This document shows positions 12,336 through 21,975 of a stretch of 64,000 bases of DNA, piece by piece. The DNA lies in the NCBI GenBank assembly GCA_034440635.1, contig JAOTON010001251.1, positions 975,001 through 1,039,000 of the forward strand. Direction: 5' to 3'. The position numbers were made by a program, and so were the translations under genes. Source of the stretch: Lepas anatifera. Its lineage: Eukaryota > Arthropoda > Thecostraca > Lepadidae. Numbering within the stretch: the first letter of the stretch is position 1; every line of letters starts with the position of its first letter. Under the pieces are notes generated by a model. That model was given only the letters and a program-made list of their open reading frames with translations, did no database searches and had not been told where the DNA came from.

Positions 12336-12543
12336 TCTATTTATTTTAATTTTATTAGGGCCACTCCCAACAGGCACACTTGCCCAACTACAGGGAGCAC
12401 TGGCATGGGTGTTTAAAGATCCTCCCCACCGGGTCAGATCGGACACGGAAGGCGGTTTCTTGCCGTGGGGATTGAACCCACGTTAATCCATGCTATCCGA
12501 TCCGAAGACTGACAACGAAACCACTAAGCCACCCCAGCCCCAC
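12336..12543 (-). repeat. tRNA-derived SINE, second family
   Basis: On the minus strand the head reads TGGCTTAGTGG (box A) and GGGTTCAATCCCC (box B), followed by a non-tRNA body rich in GGCAAGAAACCGCC and CCTGTTGGGAGTGGCC. It ends in an AT-rich tail with AATAAAATTAAAATAAAT at 12336-12354. The body differs from the two SINEs at 988 and 7012, so it is a separate family. It is inserted in the right half of the 6846-12881 element. Confidence 0.7.
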
Positions 12544-12881
12544 CCACGCCATTTGACCGGAAATGACTCTTGACCTTGACCTTCATCTGAGGTGACTGAC
12601 ATATAATCTCGTTTATATTGTGTTATACTGTCACCAGTCGGTCTCCGATGCAGGTGAACTGGTGCGACCGCCTGATTGCGGCGATCTCAAAATATAGGGC
12701 TTGATTTTGACGGCCTTTCAATTAAAAAACGTTCGACCATTTTTCAAAAAAATTTCACTACTCGACGCGCCGTATAATCTCTCAAATGAAGCAAAGTATC
12801 GTTTTTCGGCTGCGAAAATTTTTCGGCAATCTAGGACAAATAGGTGGGGGCCTTGAAGGTCCTCTCCAGTTTGTGTGTTAA

Positions 12882-13648
12882 GCTTGCCTGGAAATGATAC
12901 AGGTTTGGCCTGCTTCTTCCACCTTGACATATTTTTCCATGATATCTTCAGAGTCAATTTTCGAGATCTTTCTTGTCGCCTCCCTCTTGTCTAGTGTTCA
13001 CCCCTGGGGCACTTTATAAGACCACATCAATTTCAGTTAAAGATCAAATAATGTTGTCCGTTGTTAAGCAGCCTGCGGCCGCCTCTCCCCCTCCCCCGCC
13101 GGATTTTCAGCGCGCCGCACGTCTCCTCCCGCGCCTCGGGCAGTGGGCAGAGGCTGCGGGCGCCTGTCGAAATATCGGAGCCAGCCGCAGCGTGGGAAAA
13201 CGGAGGTATGTGCGATATGGCCCGGGGGCGCTGCGCCTCCGCTCGGCAGTCACGGCAGCCTGCTGACGCCTGCAACCGTCAATGCAGCCGTCGTGTCAAA
13301 AGTCACGCCGGGCGTCGCCCGCTAACGTTCCCAGGTGCAATACCAAACCCTTCATTCATACTCAGGCAACACGAGTGCCGAAACCAGCGGTGACGGCGCG
13401 GGGGTACTCGGGTACCAGTTGGTTGCAGCGCTCCGCTGTCGGACGGGTGGCCGGGTTTTGTGTTGGGGCTTGGGCAGCACCTGGGCCCAGGCCGGGAGCT
13501 CAGCAGCACTGCAGCCGTGCCGCACCGGCGCCGCGGTATGTCAGCCTGCAGAGAAGCCGCCCTCCGGCACTGCCGAGCCAAAGGTCAGCGCCGGGCTCAG
13601 GCCACCATTATCATTGATGGCTGATGGTCACGGCACCGCCTCAGCGCA
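12882..13648. other. GC- and CpG-rich stretch, no gene assigned
   Basis: From about 13060 the base composition changes sharply to GC-rich with many CpG dinucleotides, and both strands carry long overlapping frames (up to 271 codons beginning 13335) because stop codons are rare in such sequence. No domain, signal peptide or splice-supported exon could be recognised. A CpG-island-like promoter or an unrecognised repeat are both possible. Confidence 0.4.
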
Positions 13649-14095
13649 GGCAGCTCCGGACACCTGGGCTGCCCGCAACGCCCATACAGTCGCAGGCGGC
13701 TCGGGACACTTGGGCTGCCCGCAGCGCCCATACAGTCGCAGGCGGCTCGGGACACCTTGGGCTGCCCGCAGCGCCCATACAGTCGCAGGCGGCTCCAGAC
13801 ACCTAGGCTGCCCGCAGCACCCATACAGTCGCAGGCGGATCGGGACACTTGGGCTGCCCGCAGCGCCCATACAGTCGCAGGCGGCTCGGGACACTTGGGC
13901 TACCCGCAGCGCCCATACAGTCGCAGGCGGCTCGGGACACTTGGGCTGCCCGCAGCACCCATACAGTCGCAGGCGGCTCGGGACACTTGGGCTACCCGCA
14001 GCGCCCATACAGTCGCAGGCGGCTCGGGACACTTGGGCTGCCCGCACCGCCCATACAGTCGCAGGCGGCTCCGGACACCTGGGCTGCCGCTGCCC
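13649..14095 (+). repeat. 46-bp tandem repeat, about nine copies
   Basis: TACAGTCGCAGGCGG recurs at 13685, 13731, 13778, 13824, 13870, 13916, 13962, 14008 and 14054: a 46-bp period with a single 47-bp spacing. Copies differ by a few substitutions (TGGGCTGCCC versus TGGGCTACCC; AGCGCCC versus AGCACCC). Because 46 is not a multiple of three, the repeat is read in all three frames in turn, which produces the long frames on both strands. I do not call those as genes. Confidence 0.95.
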
Positions 14096-14430
14096 TCGGC
14101 CTCTTTCTTTCTTTCTCCCTGATTTGTTTTTCGACACAAGGGCAGTCTAGTATCAGCATACCCCATGTATAGATGTAGTTAAACTTTCCACGGCTACTAC
14201 TACTCATGGCTACCCATTCTGCTACTGCTGCACGTTCAGTGCTGAGCGTGGCCACGGTACGATGACATTACAGCTACTGCGTCGTGGCCATAAGGTCACC
14301 TAAAGACAAACCCACACTTCAAACGGGAGGGGCGTTGACCCTGGAAACATGAGTGAGAGCAATAATCCTGAAATGAAATACATTCTACACTTAGAATTGG
14401 ATTTACATCAGAAGTTAAAATCTTACGAAA
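14096..14430. other. non-genic DNA
   Basis: Nothing recognised beyond the decayed edge of the tandem repeat and a short CTTTCTTTCTTTC run. Confidence 0.45.
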
Positions 14431-14765
14431 GTTGTTGAACAGCCATTTGCCAGGTTAATGATAAAGGTGCACACTGACAAACCGGATGTTGAATATACTA
14501 AAAAAATGAAACATACGGACGCGTTTCGATTCTTTCTCAGTGTATGATTGAAAGAGTAGACCTGTCTTAGAGTAGACAGGTCTAAAGAGAAGGCAGGTCA
14601 GACGAAAGACAGGACAGACGAGAGAGTACACAGGTCTTCTCTTTTAAACACACGCTGAGGAAGAATCGAAACGCTTCTGTATGTTTGATTTGTTTTAATA
14701 TATTTAATATCCAGTTTGTCAGTGTACACCTTTCTCTTACGAACGCGACAAACTCAACGATTAAG
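14431..14765. mobile_element. foldback element of the AAAGGTACACGCTGG family
   Basis: Two inverted arms of about 85 bp (about 14465-14550 and 14643-14733) begin with AAAGGTGCACACTGACAA and end with the matching complement. The left extension (TTGTTGAACAGCCATTTG) is the complement of the tail of the foldback at 51782-51996, so the two are one family. A loop of about 90 bp is rich in GACAGG and GGTCAGAC repeats. The inner arm carries CTGAGGA and CGAAACGC, reminiscent of hammerhead core strands. Confidence 0.65.
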
Positions 14766-14939
14766 TGTTGCCCCTACACTTTCCACACACTGTCATCAGC
14801 CTAGCCTTTTGTGGAAAAATATAGATCAAGGATGTCGAGCATCCGGATTATCTGCACCCAGACAATGCAGCTTATCAATATACCTGTAGATTTATTGCAA
14901 CGAAAGACTACCTCGCATTCAAGTGCATGAACATTGTAC

Positions 14940-15600
14940 ATTGAACAGGGTTTGCGGTCGGTCGCACAAGCTCGCCGGTATTGTAGACCGAGAGGTGACG
15001 TCATAACATTATATGATGAGGTTTTTATGTCAGAGTCACCTGCCTTGAAGGTTGAGTCTAAGTAAGAAGTCACAGTTCAAGGTCATACCACCATTTCAAG
15101 GTCATTGACTCTAGTGCCTTTTGTCGGATGATGCCGCCTATAATGACGAATATCATGCTATGACGTCATACGCTAGGTCACTCAATCTTGAGCTCAGAGT
15201 CGCAGGCTCAAGACAAAGGTCATGGATCAAGGTCAAACTTTATTTTCCGCCCGACAGTCGTCATAGTGCTAGTTGCAGTACACGTTATAAGCAAAATGTA
15301 ATGTTTTGACTCAAAGGTCAATGGCCTGGAACGACCTTGGCCTAAAAGTTTCAGAGAACATTGCCTCAGACCTTTCCTCTGTTACTTTAGGCCACTTTCT
15401 CTCCATACCCGCCTTCTCATGCATAATCACGGTATTCCCCAATGGCTACCCTGCACTTACAGAATTTGACCTATATGGCCTCGTTTTACCTTGAATATAT
15501 ACCTAGGTCTGTGAAAATTGGGTTTAAGGTAGAATACCATAGCCTCCATAAACACCTAAGCGTTCATTTTCCTAGACCTCTTGGGTTTTGCACTGCCAAT
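14940..15600 (+). mobile_element. internal fragment of TTAA family-1 element
   Basis: The fragment is collinear with 41270-41910. It holds GTAGACCGAGAGGTGACGTC, ATCATGCTATGACGTCATA, TTTCCGCCCGACAGT, GGTCAATGGCCTGGAACGAC and TTGACCTATATGGCCTCG. Both termini are absent. The small reading frames across it are not conserved with other copies and are not called. Confidence 0.65.
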
Positions 15601-16145
15601 GTCACTGATGCCAAGAAGGCTTGCACAAAGACGACACACAGACATACCGGATCTCAAAATTCTGATCTGATACGGCATTTCTGCTGCCAGATTCGTGTTC
15701 AGCGCCACAAATTACCCTAGAATCGGACTATTTTATATTGGATCCACGACAAAAGTTAAATTTTGTTGACCAGTGTAATCGATGTCTTTACAAATTCTTT
15801 CAAATGGAAGTATGTGGTGACTCGTCAGTCCCGTACGTTTTCACTGTCATCTTGGAAGAAGATGAGAGCACTTCAACGCCTCCTTCTCCAGAGCGAAAGA
15901 TAATGCTGATCAAAAATGATTCATGATCATGAAAGAGCAGGAAGGGTATACAATTTGCAATGCGTGGTGACCACGTTTTCCTTTTCTGTAGCACACTGGA
16001 GGTCTGCGTTTAGAACTGTGATATCCATCGAATACTGATGGCGCGCCTCCTCAGCAATGTATTGCTGCACTAAAAGGCCCACCAGTATCGGATAGGCACC
16101 TAAAGACAGAATTCATATATTCCCGCTGTTTCATGAACATGTCTC
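15601..16145. other. non-genic DNA upstream of gypsy insertion
   Basis: No recognised domain; a 62-codon frame at 15738-15926 has no features I can interpret. This sequence is the left flank of the gypsy insertion and ends in the target site CAAAG (16146-16150). Confidence 0.4.
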
Positions 16146-16150
16146 CAAAG

Positions 16151-16992
16151 TGTCGTGAAAACGTTTCACTCGGCTGTGATTAAGTTGAAGTGGTAAGACC
16201 TCGTCGCGCCATTATATGATGAAAAGATGTTGGTTCCTCTTTCTTCTGTATTGCCTCGCGTTGTGTAAAGGCAGGTTATAGCAGCGATGAATATAAGTCC
16301 AACAGGTATTAAAGCAGTCGGTCTTCACTCGGAATGGCAGCGCCAATTAATATACGTAGAGGTGTCGAATAAGAATACCCGTCGCTACAGATCACTCACT
16401 CTCTGTCAACCTACCTTCTACAAGCGTGATTAACGGTGACCTAGCCTAATCCAGCGTGACCTGGCGTGGTCTGATGCTGTCTGACGCGATGCCGACCGTT
16501 GCCGGCGCCTGACTGCAGAGGTCCGCTGGTGAAGACGGTTCTAAGCGCACTCCCCCGAGACAACAGCGGGTAGCCAGTTACATATGTCCATCTCACCGAA
16601 ACAACAGGGCAGTGGACGCCCACCACACACGCCAATGAAATGACTGGATTTGTGAAAAAAGATAGACGTCACAGCAACGTCAGAAACTGATGAAAGCTTT
16701 CATCAGGCAACTGTAGAAGCACCGGGTTACAGAAGTCATACGCATGACATCACCTGCCTGGGCCGTCGCTCGCTGTGCCAGAGCACTGGACACCGGATGC
16801 AAAGTCATCAAAACGCGGCGCGGCCGACGTCTCGGGCCAGCTCTGGGCCGTGGCAGCAGGGGTGGCTCGCCACACCATGCATTTATGACTACATGCTATG
16901 AATATTGAAGTAGAGTAGTAAGTTAGAACTATAACAGTAAAATATGGTATAAAAATTAGCATAATTAGGTGTCATTATTAATTTTTGTTACA
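16151..16992 (-). repeat. 3' LTR of gypsy element
   Basis: 842 bp; on the minus strand it begins TGTAACAAAAATTAAT and ends TTTTCACGACA, giving the TGT...ACA ends typical of LTRs. It matches 23699-24540 at an exact offset of 7,548 bp with no indels. The short frame at 16441-16635 lies wholly inside the LTR, occurs in both copies and is probably fortuitous. Confidence 0.95.
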
Positions 16993-17675
16993 TCACATCG
17001 CGAGGTCCAAAATGAGATTTTGGTTTTGAATCATCCAAAATCTTCGTTTGTACGATTACACAATAATATGGTTCACTCGTCATTCGGATACTTGCTCGAA
17101 CATACACACGTCACATATATCACTTTCCATCATACACTAGATCCATGAACGTGTCTCTGGAATCACTATTTGCACTGATGTCCATGATTGGTGCTTGAAC
17201 CGAAGGTGATGCTTTTGGAGAGGATCGAAAGGTTTCCAGACGTTTCCGCCTGAGGTTACATTTTCGTAACCTGGTTGAGAGAGTGGTTAGTGGGAGTATG
17301 CATATTAGTATATGTTGAATCATCATTCTTTAGCACACAAGCAGATGAGTTTCTATACTGAAAAGCAACTTAAACTAACATCTTTATACGACAAGTAGAC
17401 GCGTTTGACCCGTTGTCAAACCTAAAGTCATGCTATAATAAAATCATTTTCACTGCAACCATCAAGGTCCTGATACGTCACCTTACGGTAACCAAATGGT
17501 TCTTTATCATAACCATTTTTGTCCAGATTACATACACTTTACTCTCCGGTAAAGTAGACTAACTGATTGCACAAAACTGATTGTGATGTCAGTAACATGA
17601 CTTGATTCTCTTACGTTATTTCTACTCATTTCACTTTCCAGTGAAGTACACTTTGCTATCTCCATAACACAATTC
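16993..17675 (-). other. gypsy 3' untranslated region
   Basis: About 680 bp between the end of the coding region and the 3' LTR. It has only short frames (for example 17120-17326) with no recognised domain and no envelope. The bases next to the LTR (complement ending CTCGCGATG) are not purine-rich, so the plus-strand primer cannot be pointed to. Confidence 0.6.
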
Positions 17676-17870
17676 TTACTTTAACAACATGGCGACTATA
17701 TTGTTTAACAGATCCTTCTTTTGTTCAGCACTTAGTGAAGAACTGCTTGTCTCCACGTTTTCCTTCTTATCCTTACTTGCAGTATTTACATTATTTACAT
17801 CTGTACAATCCAGATCCGATATTTCGGAATCTGAGGTAAAATCCTCTGCAAGGATTTTATCAGGGGACAA
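17676..17870 (-). pseudogene. displaced C-terminal tail of gypsy pol
   Basis: This 64-codon frame overlaps the end of pol in a different frame. It is rich in Asp, Glu and Ser, like the pol tail just before it, and ends AMLLK. The pol frame instead runs into a short basic and hydrophobic end (KYRIWIVQM). The likeliest reading is that a small indel near 17870-17900 has moved the original acidic C-terminus out of frame. No function is assigned to the tail. Confidence 0.45.
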
Positions 17871-20800
17871 TCACTGTCAGAATCTGATTCACGGTCACGC
17901 TTGACTGGTACAATTTCATCCATACCTACTTCTGCATCCGAATCCACTGTTTCACATGCCCGTTTAGATTCAGGCAAAGGAGATTCTAAAGTGCGTTTTG
18001 CACAAGCTGTTTTCTCTTCTTTAATTTGTTTTGCCAATTTAGCCAACGGAATGTTGTCTTCTTCGTCTGAGGAAGAGTTATTCATTCGCTTTGCCAGCCT
18101 AGATAGCGGAATGTCATCCTCGTTATCGGATGAAATGTTCGTTTTTGGTGAGCCAGAACATGGGTTAAGTTGAGGGTCAGATGATTTTAGCTCCGAATGT
18201 TCTACTGACACAGATGAATCATCTTCATCTTCATAGTAAGCAAATTTTGAAGCACGCACAGGCTGAGTTCTCAATGGGATCCTTGACTTCATTTTTTCTT
18301 CATGTTTTCTATTGATATGGGTCGGATCATTGGAAACATTACACCAAGGGGTGTTAGGATCTGCGAGTCTCAGATTTTGAGCGTTAACTGTTTTTGTTCC
18401 TCCTTCAAGCTGATGCTTAATGACGAATGTGACGTCACTAAGTGCTTTCACCACACGGTAGTAGGGTTTCCAAGGGGAGGTTAATTTTGTAGTGGAGCCA
18501 GGAGCAGTGGAGGGATCGCGGAAATATACCATATCACCGACTTTAAATTTCACGGGTTTTGACTTTCTATCGTAATACATCTTGTTCTTTTCATGTCCTA
18601 GAGCCAAATTATGACGTACTTCATGATAAGCACGGCTGAGATTTTCAAGCATGGCGGGAAGGTACTCTTCACCTAGATATTTGTACTTCGGTGACAGTAA
18701 CGTGTCCATGGGAAGTACGGGATCGCGGCCATGTAAAATGTAAAATGGGCTGTGTTTCGTGGTTTCATTTTTAGCGGTCCGATATGCTGAAAGTACTGAT
18801 GAAAGTTTGGTATCCCAATCACGTTGATTTCTACTCACTAATTTAGCTAGCATGTCGTTTTGCACACGGTGATACTTCTCACACCGTCCGTTTGACTGAG
18901 GATGGTACACTGAGGTTCTGATGTGTTTGATGTTGAAAAAGGCCGAAATTTGATCAATGACTACATTGCAAAACTCTGTGCCATTATCTGACACTATGAC
19001 ACGAGGGCAGGAGTGTCTGGGAATGATGTGCTCTATGAGAACCTGAGCTACAGTTTCTGCACTTTTTGAGTCAGTTGCAAATGATTCAGGCCAGCCAGAA
19101 AACAAATCCACAATGTTGATTATGAAACGGTTTCCGTTGTAACTTTCAGGGAATGGTCCACATGTATCAATTGCAATCATTTCAAATGGGTATTTTGGAA
19201 TCTGCATGTCCTGAAGGGGTGGTCTTTGTTTCTTGAGCTTTCTCATGTTACATGCCACACAGATTTTGAGATGGTTTACTACATCACGGTACATTCCTGA
19301 CCAATAGTAACGAGACCTAAGTTTGTCATATGTTTTATCTATGCCCAAATGTCCACCAAAATATCCAGAGTGAATTTCCTCTACTAATGGTTTCTGAAGA
19401 AACTTGGGTATACAAATCTGAAGTCCAGGATGAGGGTTGCATTTTGATGTGTCTGAAATACGATACAGAATGTTGTCCAAAACCACATAATGTTTGAATG
19501 CGTCCTGATAATTCGGATCTTCTGGATTTTGCAGGATCTGTATGATCCTTTGAATATACTCGTCTTCACTTTGAAGAGTTTCGAGATCTGGGTGCTTTTC
19601 TAAGAACTCTTTGAACTTCTCCTTGTGATCGGCTTTCTCATCAGTCGGGCAAGGTTCGACTGTTGGATCCAGTTGCACTGGAGGTGCATGATCAGAATCA
19701 ATAATGTTGACCTCGTTCGGAGGTTCTAGCCTGGAAAGACTATCAGCCACTATGTTTTGACGAACAGTGACGTACTTGATATCGCAGCCATATTCATCCA
19801 GAATGATGGCCAAACGCTGAATGCGTGGATTTCGCATCTCAGCAGTAAACAAATGCTTTAGGGGCTTGTGATCCGTCATGATTGTGAATTTTGAGCCAAA
19901 TAGATAAGGACGTAATTTCTGAACAGCATACACAATAGCATACGCTTCTTTCTCGATGATTGGCCAATTTTGCTGAGTTTTACTAAGCTGATGGGACAGG
20001 TATTGGATTACACGCTCACCTTGTTCATCCGTTTCTTGAACGAGGGCAGCCCCAATTGAGTGATTTGAGCTGTCCGTGTACAATCTGTACGGCTTGTTTG
20101 TGTCAGGATAAGCCAAAATGGGGGCTTCAGTGAGGACAATTCTCAAAGATTCGAACGCTTCTTGACATTCATCTGTCCAAATGAAACGAGCATGTTTCCT
20201 TGTGAGTTCAGTGAGGGGTTTTGCAATTTTTGCAAAGTTTGGAATGAAACGTCGGTAGTAGGAGCACATGCCAATGAAAGAACGCACACCTTTCACGGTA
20301 GTTGGAGGTGATAGATTTCGTATGACTTCGACTTTTGACGGGTCAGGCTGAATGCCACTGGCCGACACGATGTGGCCCAAGTACTTGACTTCTTGTTTCA
20401 GAAAGTCACACTTTGACATTTTCAATTTTAGGCCAGCCTGGCGAAGCCTGCTGAAGACTTCTTCAATGTGCTCTAGGTGCTCTTCAAATGTCTTTGAGAA
20501 GATTATGACGTCATCTAGGTATGCCAAAGCGTACTTATGCTGAATTCCGTGCAGAACCTTGTTCATTAGCTCAGAGAACAGTCCTGGAGCGTTGGTGAGA
20601 CCAAATGGAAGACAATTAAATTTAAAGAGTTCTAGGAAGCATGTAAATGCGGTTCTATCTATGGAATCTTGGTCAGCCATAGGAATTTGCCAATATCCAC
20701 TTTTGAGGTCAAGAGAGGTGAAGTATTTCGATCCTTCAAGGGATGCCAAGATGTCATCGATGCGTGGAAGCGGATAGCTGTTTTTGACAGTCACCTGATT

Positions 20801-21946
20801 GAGTTTTCGGTAATCTACACAGTAACGTTTTCCTCCATCTTTCTTCTCGACAATGACGATTGGACTAGCCCACGGGCTCTGACTGGGTTGGATCACACCT
20901 GCTTTCAGAAGCTCATTGAGGTGATCCTCTACCATCTGACGTTGACTGAATGGGAGGCGATAGGGCCGTTGTTTGATAGGAGGGTGATTTCCTGTGTCAA
21001 TTTTCATTTTCACAAGGTCCGTTCGACCGAGATCGGTTTCACTTTTCGCAAAAAGATCCGAGTTTTGTTCGATAAGTAGTTCGATCAGCTGTTTCTGGCT
21101 CTCAGGCACGTGAGAGAGATCAGCTGTTTGGATTTTCATCGCAGGATCCAGATCAGGATGTGAACTTTCTTGGGGTTGTTCATTGGGTGTATTTTCCTGA
21201 ATGCTATTGATCTCTGACGTCTCTACTACTTCGGCAAGTCCAATGACCTGGCGAGGCGGAAGAGTATAGTCACGAGTGGTCGTGTTGACGATCACTGCTG
21301 GTAAGTGACCTTTTTGGTTTGGGCGGCTCACTGAGTTTAGTACCAAGAGTCCTGGTTCCTCACAGAAATATGGGGTGTTGTTCAGTGGCTGCACTGTACA
21401 GTCTTGATCGATGAGTTGGACTCTGTTGATGTACGCGGGTACTTCAACATATGACTGCGCTGGGATGGTAGTTTTCTCAGGCAGCCTCACCAGTGAGGTG
21501 AGGGACTGACAGTTGAGGCGTTGTGGTCTCAGTGGGATGACATTGTTGTGGATGTTCATGGTTTTCTTTCCAAAATCAAGTTTTACACCAAACTCACTGA
21601 GAAAATCATTTGCCAAGATGCATGAGTGTCTGAGACCTTTCACAATTTGAAACTTGAATTTTCTGCAGAATTTTGAGACTTCTACTGGCAGTTGTGCTGA
21701 TCCAAAATTTTTTAACTTGTGACCAGTTACTGACTCGAGAGGGGCACAATTTGTTGTGAAGTCAGAGACATGCTTTGAACAGATTTTGTCAAAGAATTCT
21801 TTTGAAACGATCGAAATGTCGGCTCCAGTGTCGACAAGGGTATAGGCTTTTCGATTTCCAAGATATGTCCAGCACATAGGAGTGTCCTGTTTGATGTAGA
21901 TTCTAGCAATATTGTCCCTAGGACCATCGGGATCAGGGGTTTCCAA
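17795..21946 (-). CDS. pol: gypsy Pol polyprotein (protease, RT, RNase H, integrase)
   Basis: A 1,383-residue frame. The aspartic protease motif DTGAD is at about residues 39-43. Reverse transcriptase follows, with the catalytic YLDDV box near residue 475. RNase H begins near YTDSSNHS at about 620. The integrase zinc-binding HHCC region (HSGYFGGHLG ... CVACN) is at about 860-900. The integrase catalytic Asp, Asp and Glu sit in AIDTCGPF (about 927), SDNGTEF (about 987) and GRCEKYH (about 1022). A GPY/F-like module (SPWKPYYRV) and an acidic Ser-rich tail end the protein. The first codon shown is TTG and the frame is open upstream into gag, so Pol is most likely made by -1 frameshifting. It acts with Gag in cytoplasmic virus-like particles to copy and integrate the element. 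The RT segment NAPGLFSEL departs from the usual NAPATFQ. Confidence 0.95.
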   Translation of the reverse strand: METPDPDGPRDNIARIYIKQDTPMCWTYLGNRKAYTLVDTGADISIVSKEFFDKICSKHVSDFTTNCAPLESVTGHKLKNFGSAQLPVEVSKFCRKFKFQIVKGLRHSCILANDFLSEFGVKLDFGKKTMNIHNNVIPLRPQRLNCQSLTSLVRLPEKTTIPAQSYVEVPAYINRVQLIDQDCTVQPLNNTPYFCEEPGLLVLNSVSRPNQKGHLPAVIVNTTTRDYTLPPRQVIGLAEVVETSEINSIQENTPNEQPQESSHPDLDPAMKIQTADLSHVPESQKQLIELLIEQNSDLFAKSETDLGRTDLVKMKIDTGNHPPIKQRPYRLPFSQRQMVEDHLNELLKAGVIQPSQSPWASPIVIVEKKDGGKRYCVDYRKLNQVTVKNSYPLPRIDDILASLEGSKYFTSLDLKSGYWQIPMADQDSIDRTAFTCFLELFKFNCLPFGLTNAPGLFSELMNKVLHGIQHKYALAYLDDVIIFSKTFEEHLEHIEEVFSRLRQAGLKLKMSKCDFLKQEVKYLGHIVSASGIQPDPSKVEVIRNLSPPTTVKGVRSFIGMCSYYRRFIPNFAKIAKPLTELTRKHARFIWTDECQEAFESLRIVLTEAPILAYPDTNKPYRLYTDSSNHSIGAALVQETDEQGERVIQYLSHQLSKTQQNWPIIEKEAYAIVYAVQKLRPYLFGSKFTIMTDHKPLKHLFTAEMRNPRIQRLAIILDEYGCDIKYVTVRQNIVADSLSRLEPPNEVNIIDSDHAPPVQLDPTVEPCPTDEKADHKEKFKEFLEKHPDLETLQSEDEYIQRIIQILQNPEDPNYQDAFKHYVVLDNILYRISDTSKCNPHPGLQICIPKFLQKPLVEEIHSGYFGGHLGIDKTYDKLRSRYYWSGMYRDVVNHLKICVACNMRKLKKQRPPLQDMQIPKYPFEMIAIDTCGPFPESYNGNRFIINIVDLFSGWPESFATDSKSAETVAQVLIEHIIPRHSCPRVIVSDNGTEFCNVVIDQISAFFNIKHIRTSVYHPQSNGRCEKYHRVQNDMLAKLVSRNQRDWDTKLSSVLSAYRTAKNETTKHSPFYILHGRDPVLPMDTLLSPKYKYLGEEYLPAMLENLSRAYHEVRHNLALGHEKNKMYYDRKSKPVKFKVGDMVYFRDPSTAPGSTTKLTSPWKPYYRVVKALSDVTFVIKHQLEGGTKTVNAQNLRLADPNTPWCNVSNDPTHINRKHEEKMKSRIPLRTQPVRASKFAYYEDEDDSSVSVEHSELKSSDPQLNPCSGSPKTNISSDNEDDIPLSRLAKRMNNSSSDEEDNIPLAKLAKQIKEEKTACAKRTLESPLPESKRACETVDSDAEVGMDEIVPVKRDRESDSDSDCPLIKSLQRILPQIPKYRIWIVQM

Positions 21947-21975
21947 CTGTTCGGTCCTGGTAACAGAAGGACATC

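Larger units (their letters stand above)
6846..12881 (-). mobile_element. TTAA-flanked DNA element, family 1, split by nested insertions
   Basis: The two halves (6850-7413 and 12177-12877) together match the complete family-1 copies at 41075-41984 and 58799-59719. The outer ends are TTAACAACTGCACTGG on the left and CCAGTTTGTGTGTTAA on the right, each with an intact TTAA. The orientation is opposite to the 41075 copy. The halves join at ACTAGGA, which is duplicated on either side of the hAT-like element at 7422-12168. SINEs sit in both halves. No transposase is encoded. TTAA targeting is the signature of piggyBac, but the ends begin CACGC or CAACTG rather than the usual CCC, so the superfamily is inferred. 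Confidence 0.75.

Noticed and set aside
13335..14150. 271-codon frame and its minus-strand counterparts as a protein gene
   Set aside because: The 46-bp tandem repeat and high GC content explain open frames on both strands.
16441..16635. LTR-internal frame, repeated at 23989-24183, as an accessory gene
   Set aside because: It lies wholly in the LTR and has no recognisable domain; identity between copies follows from LTR identity.
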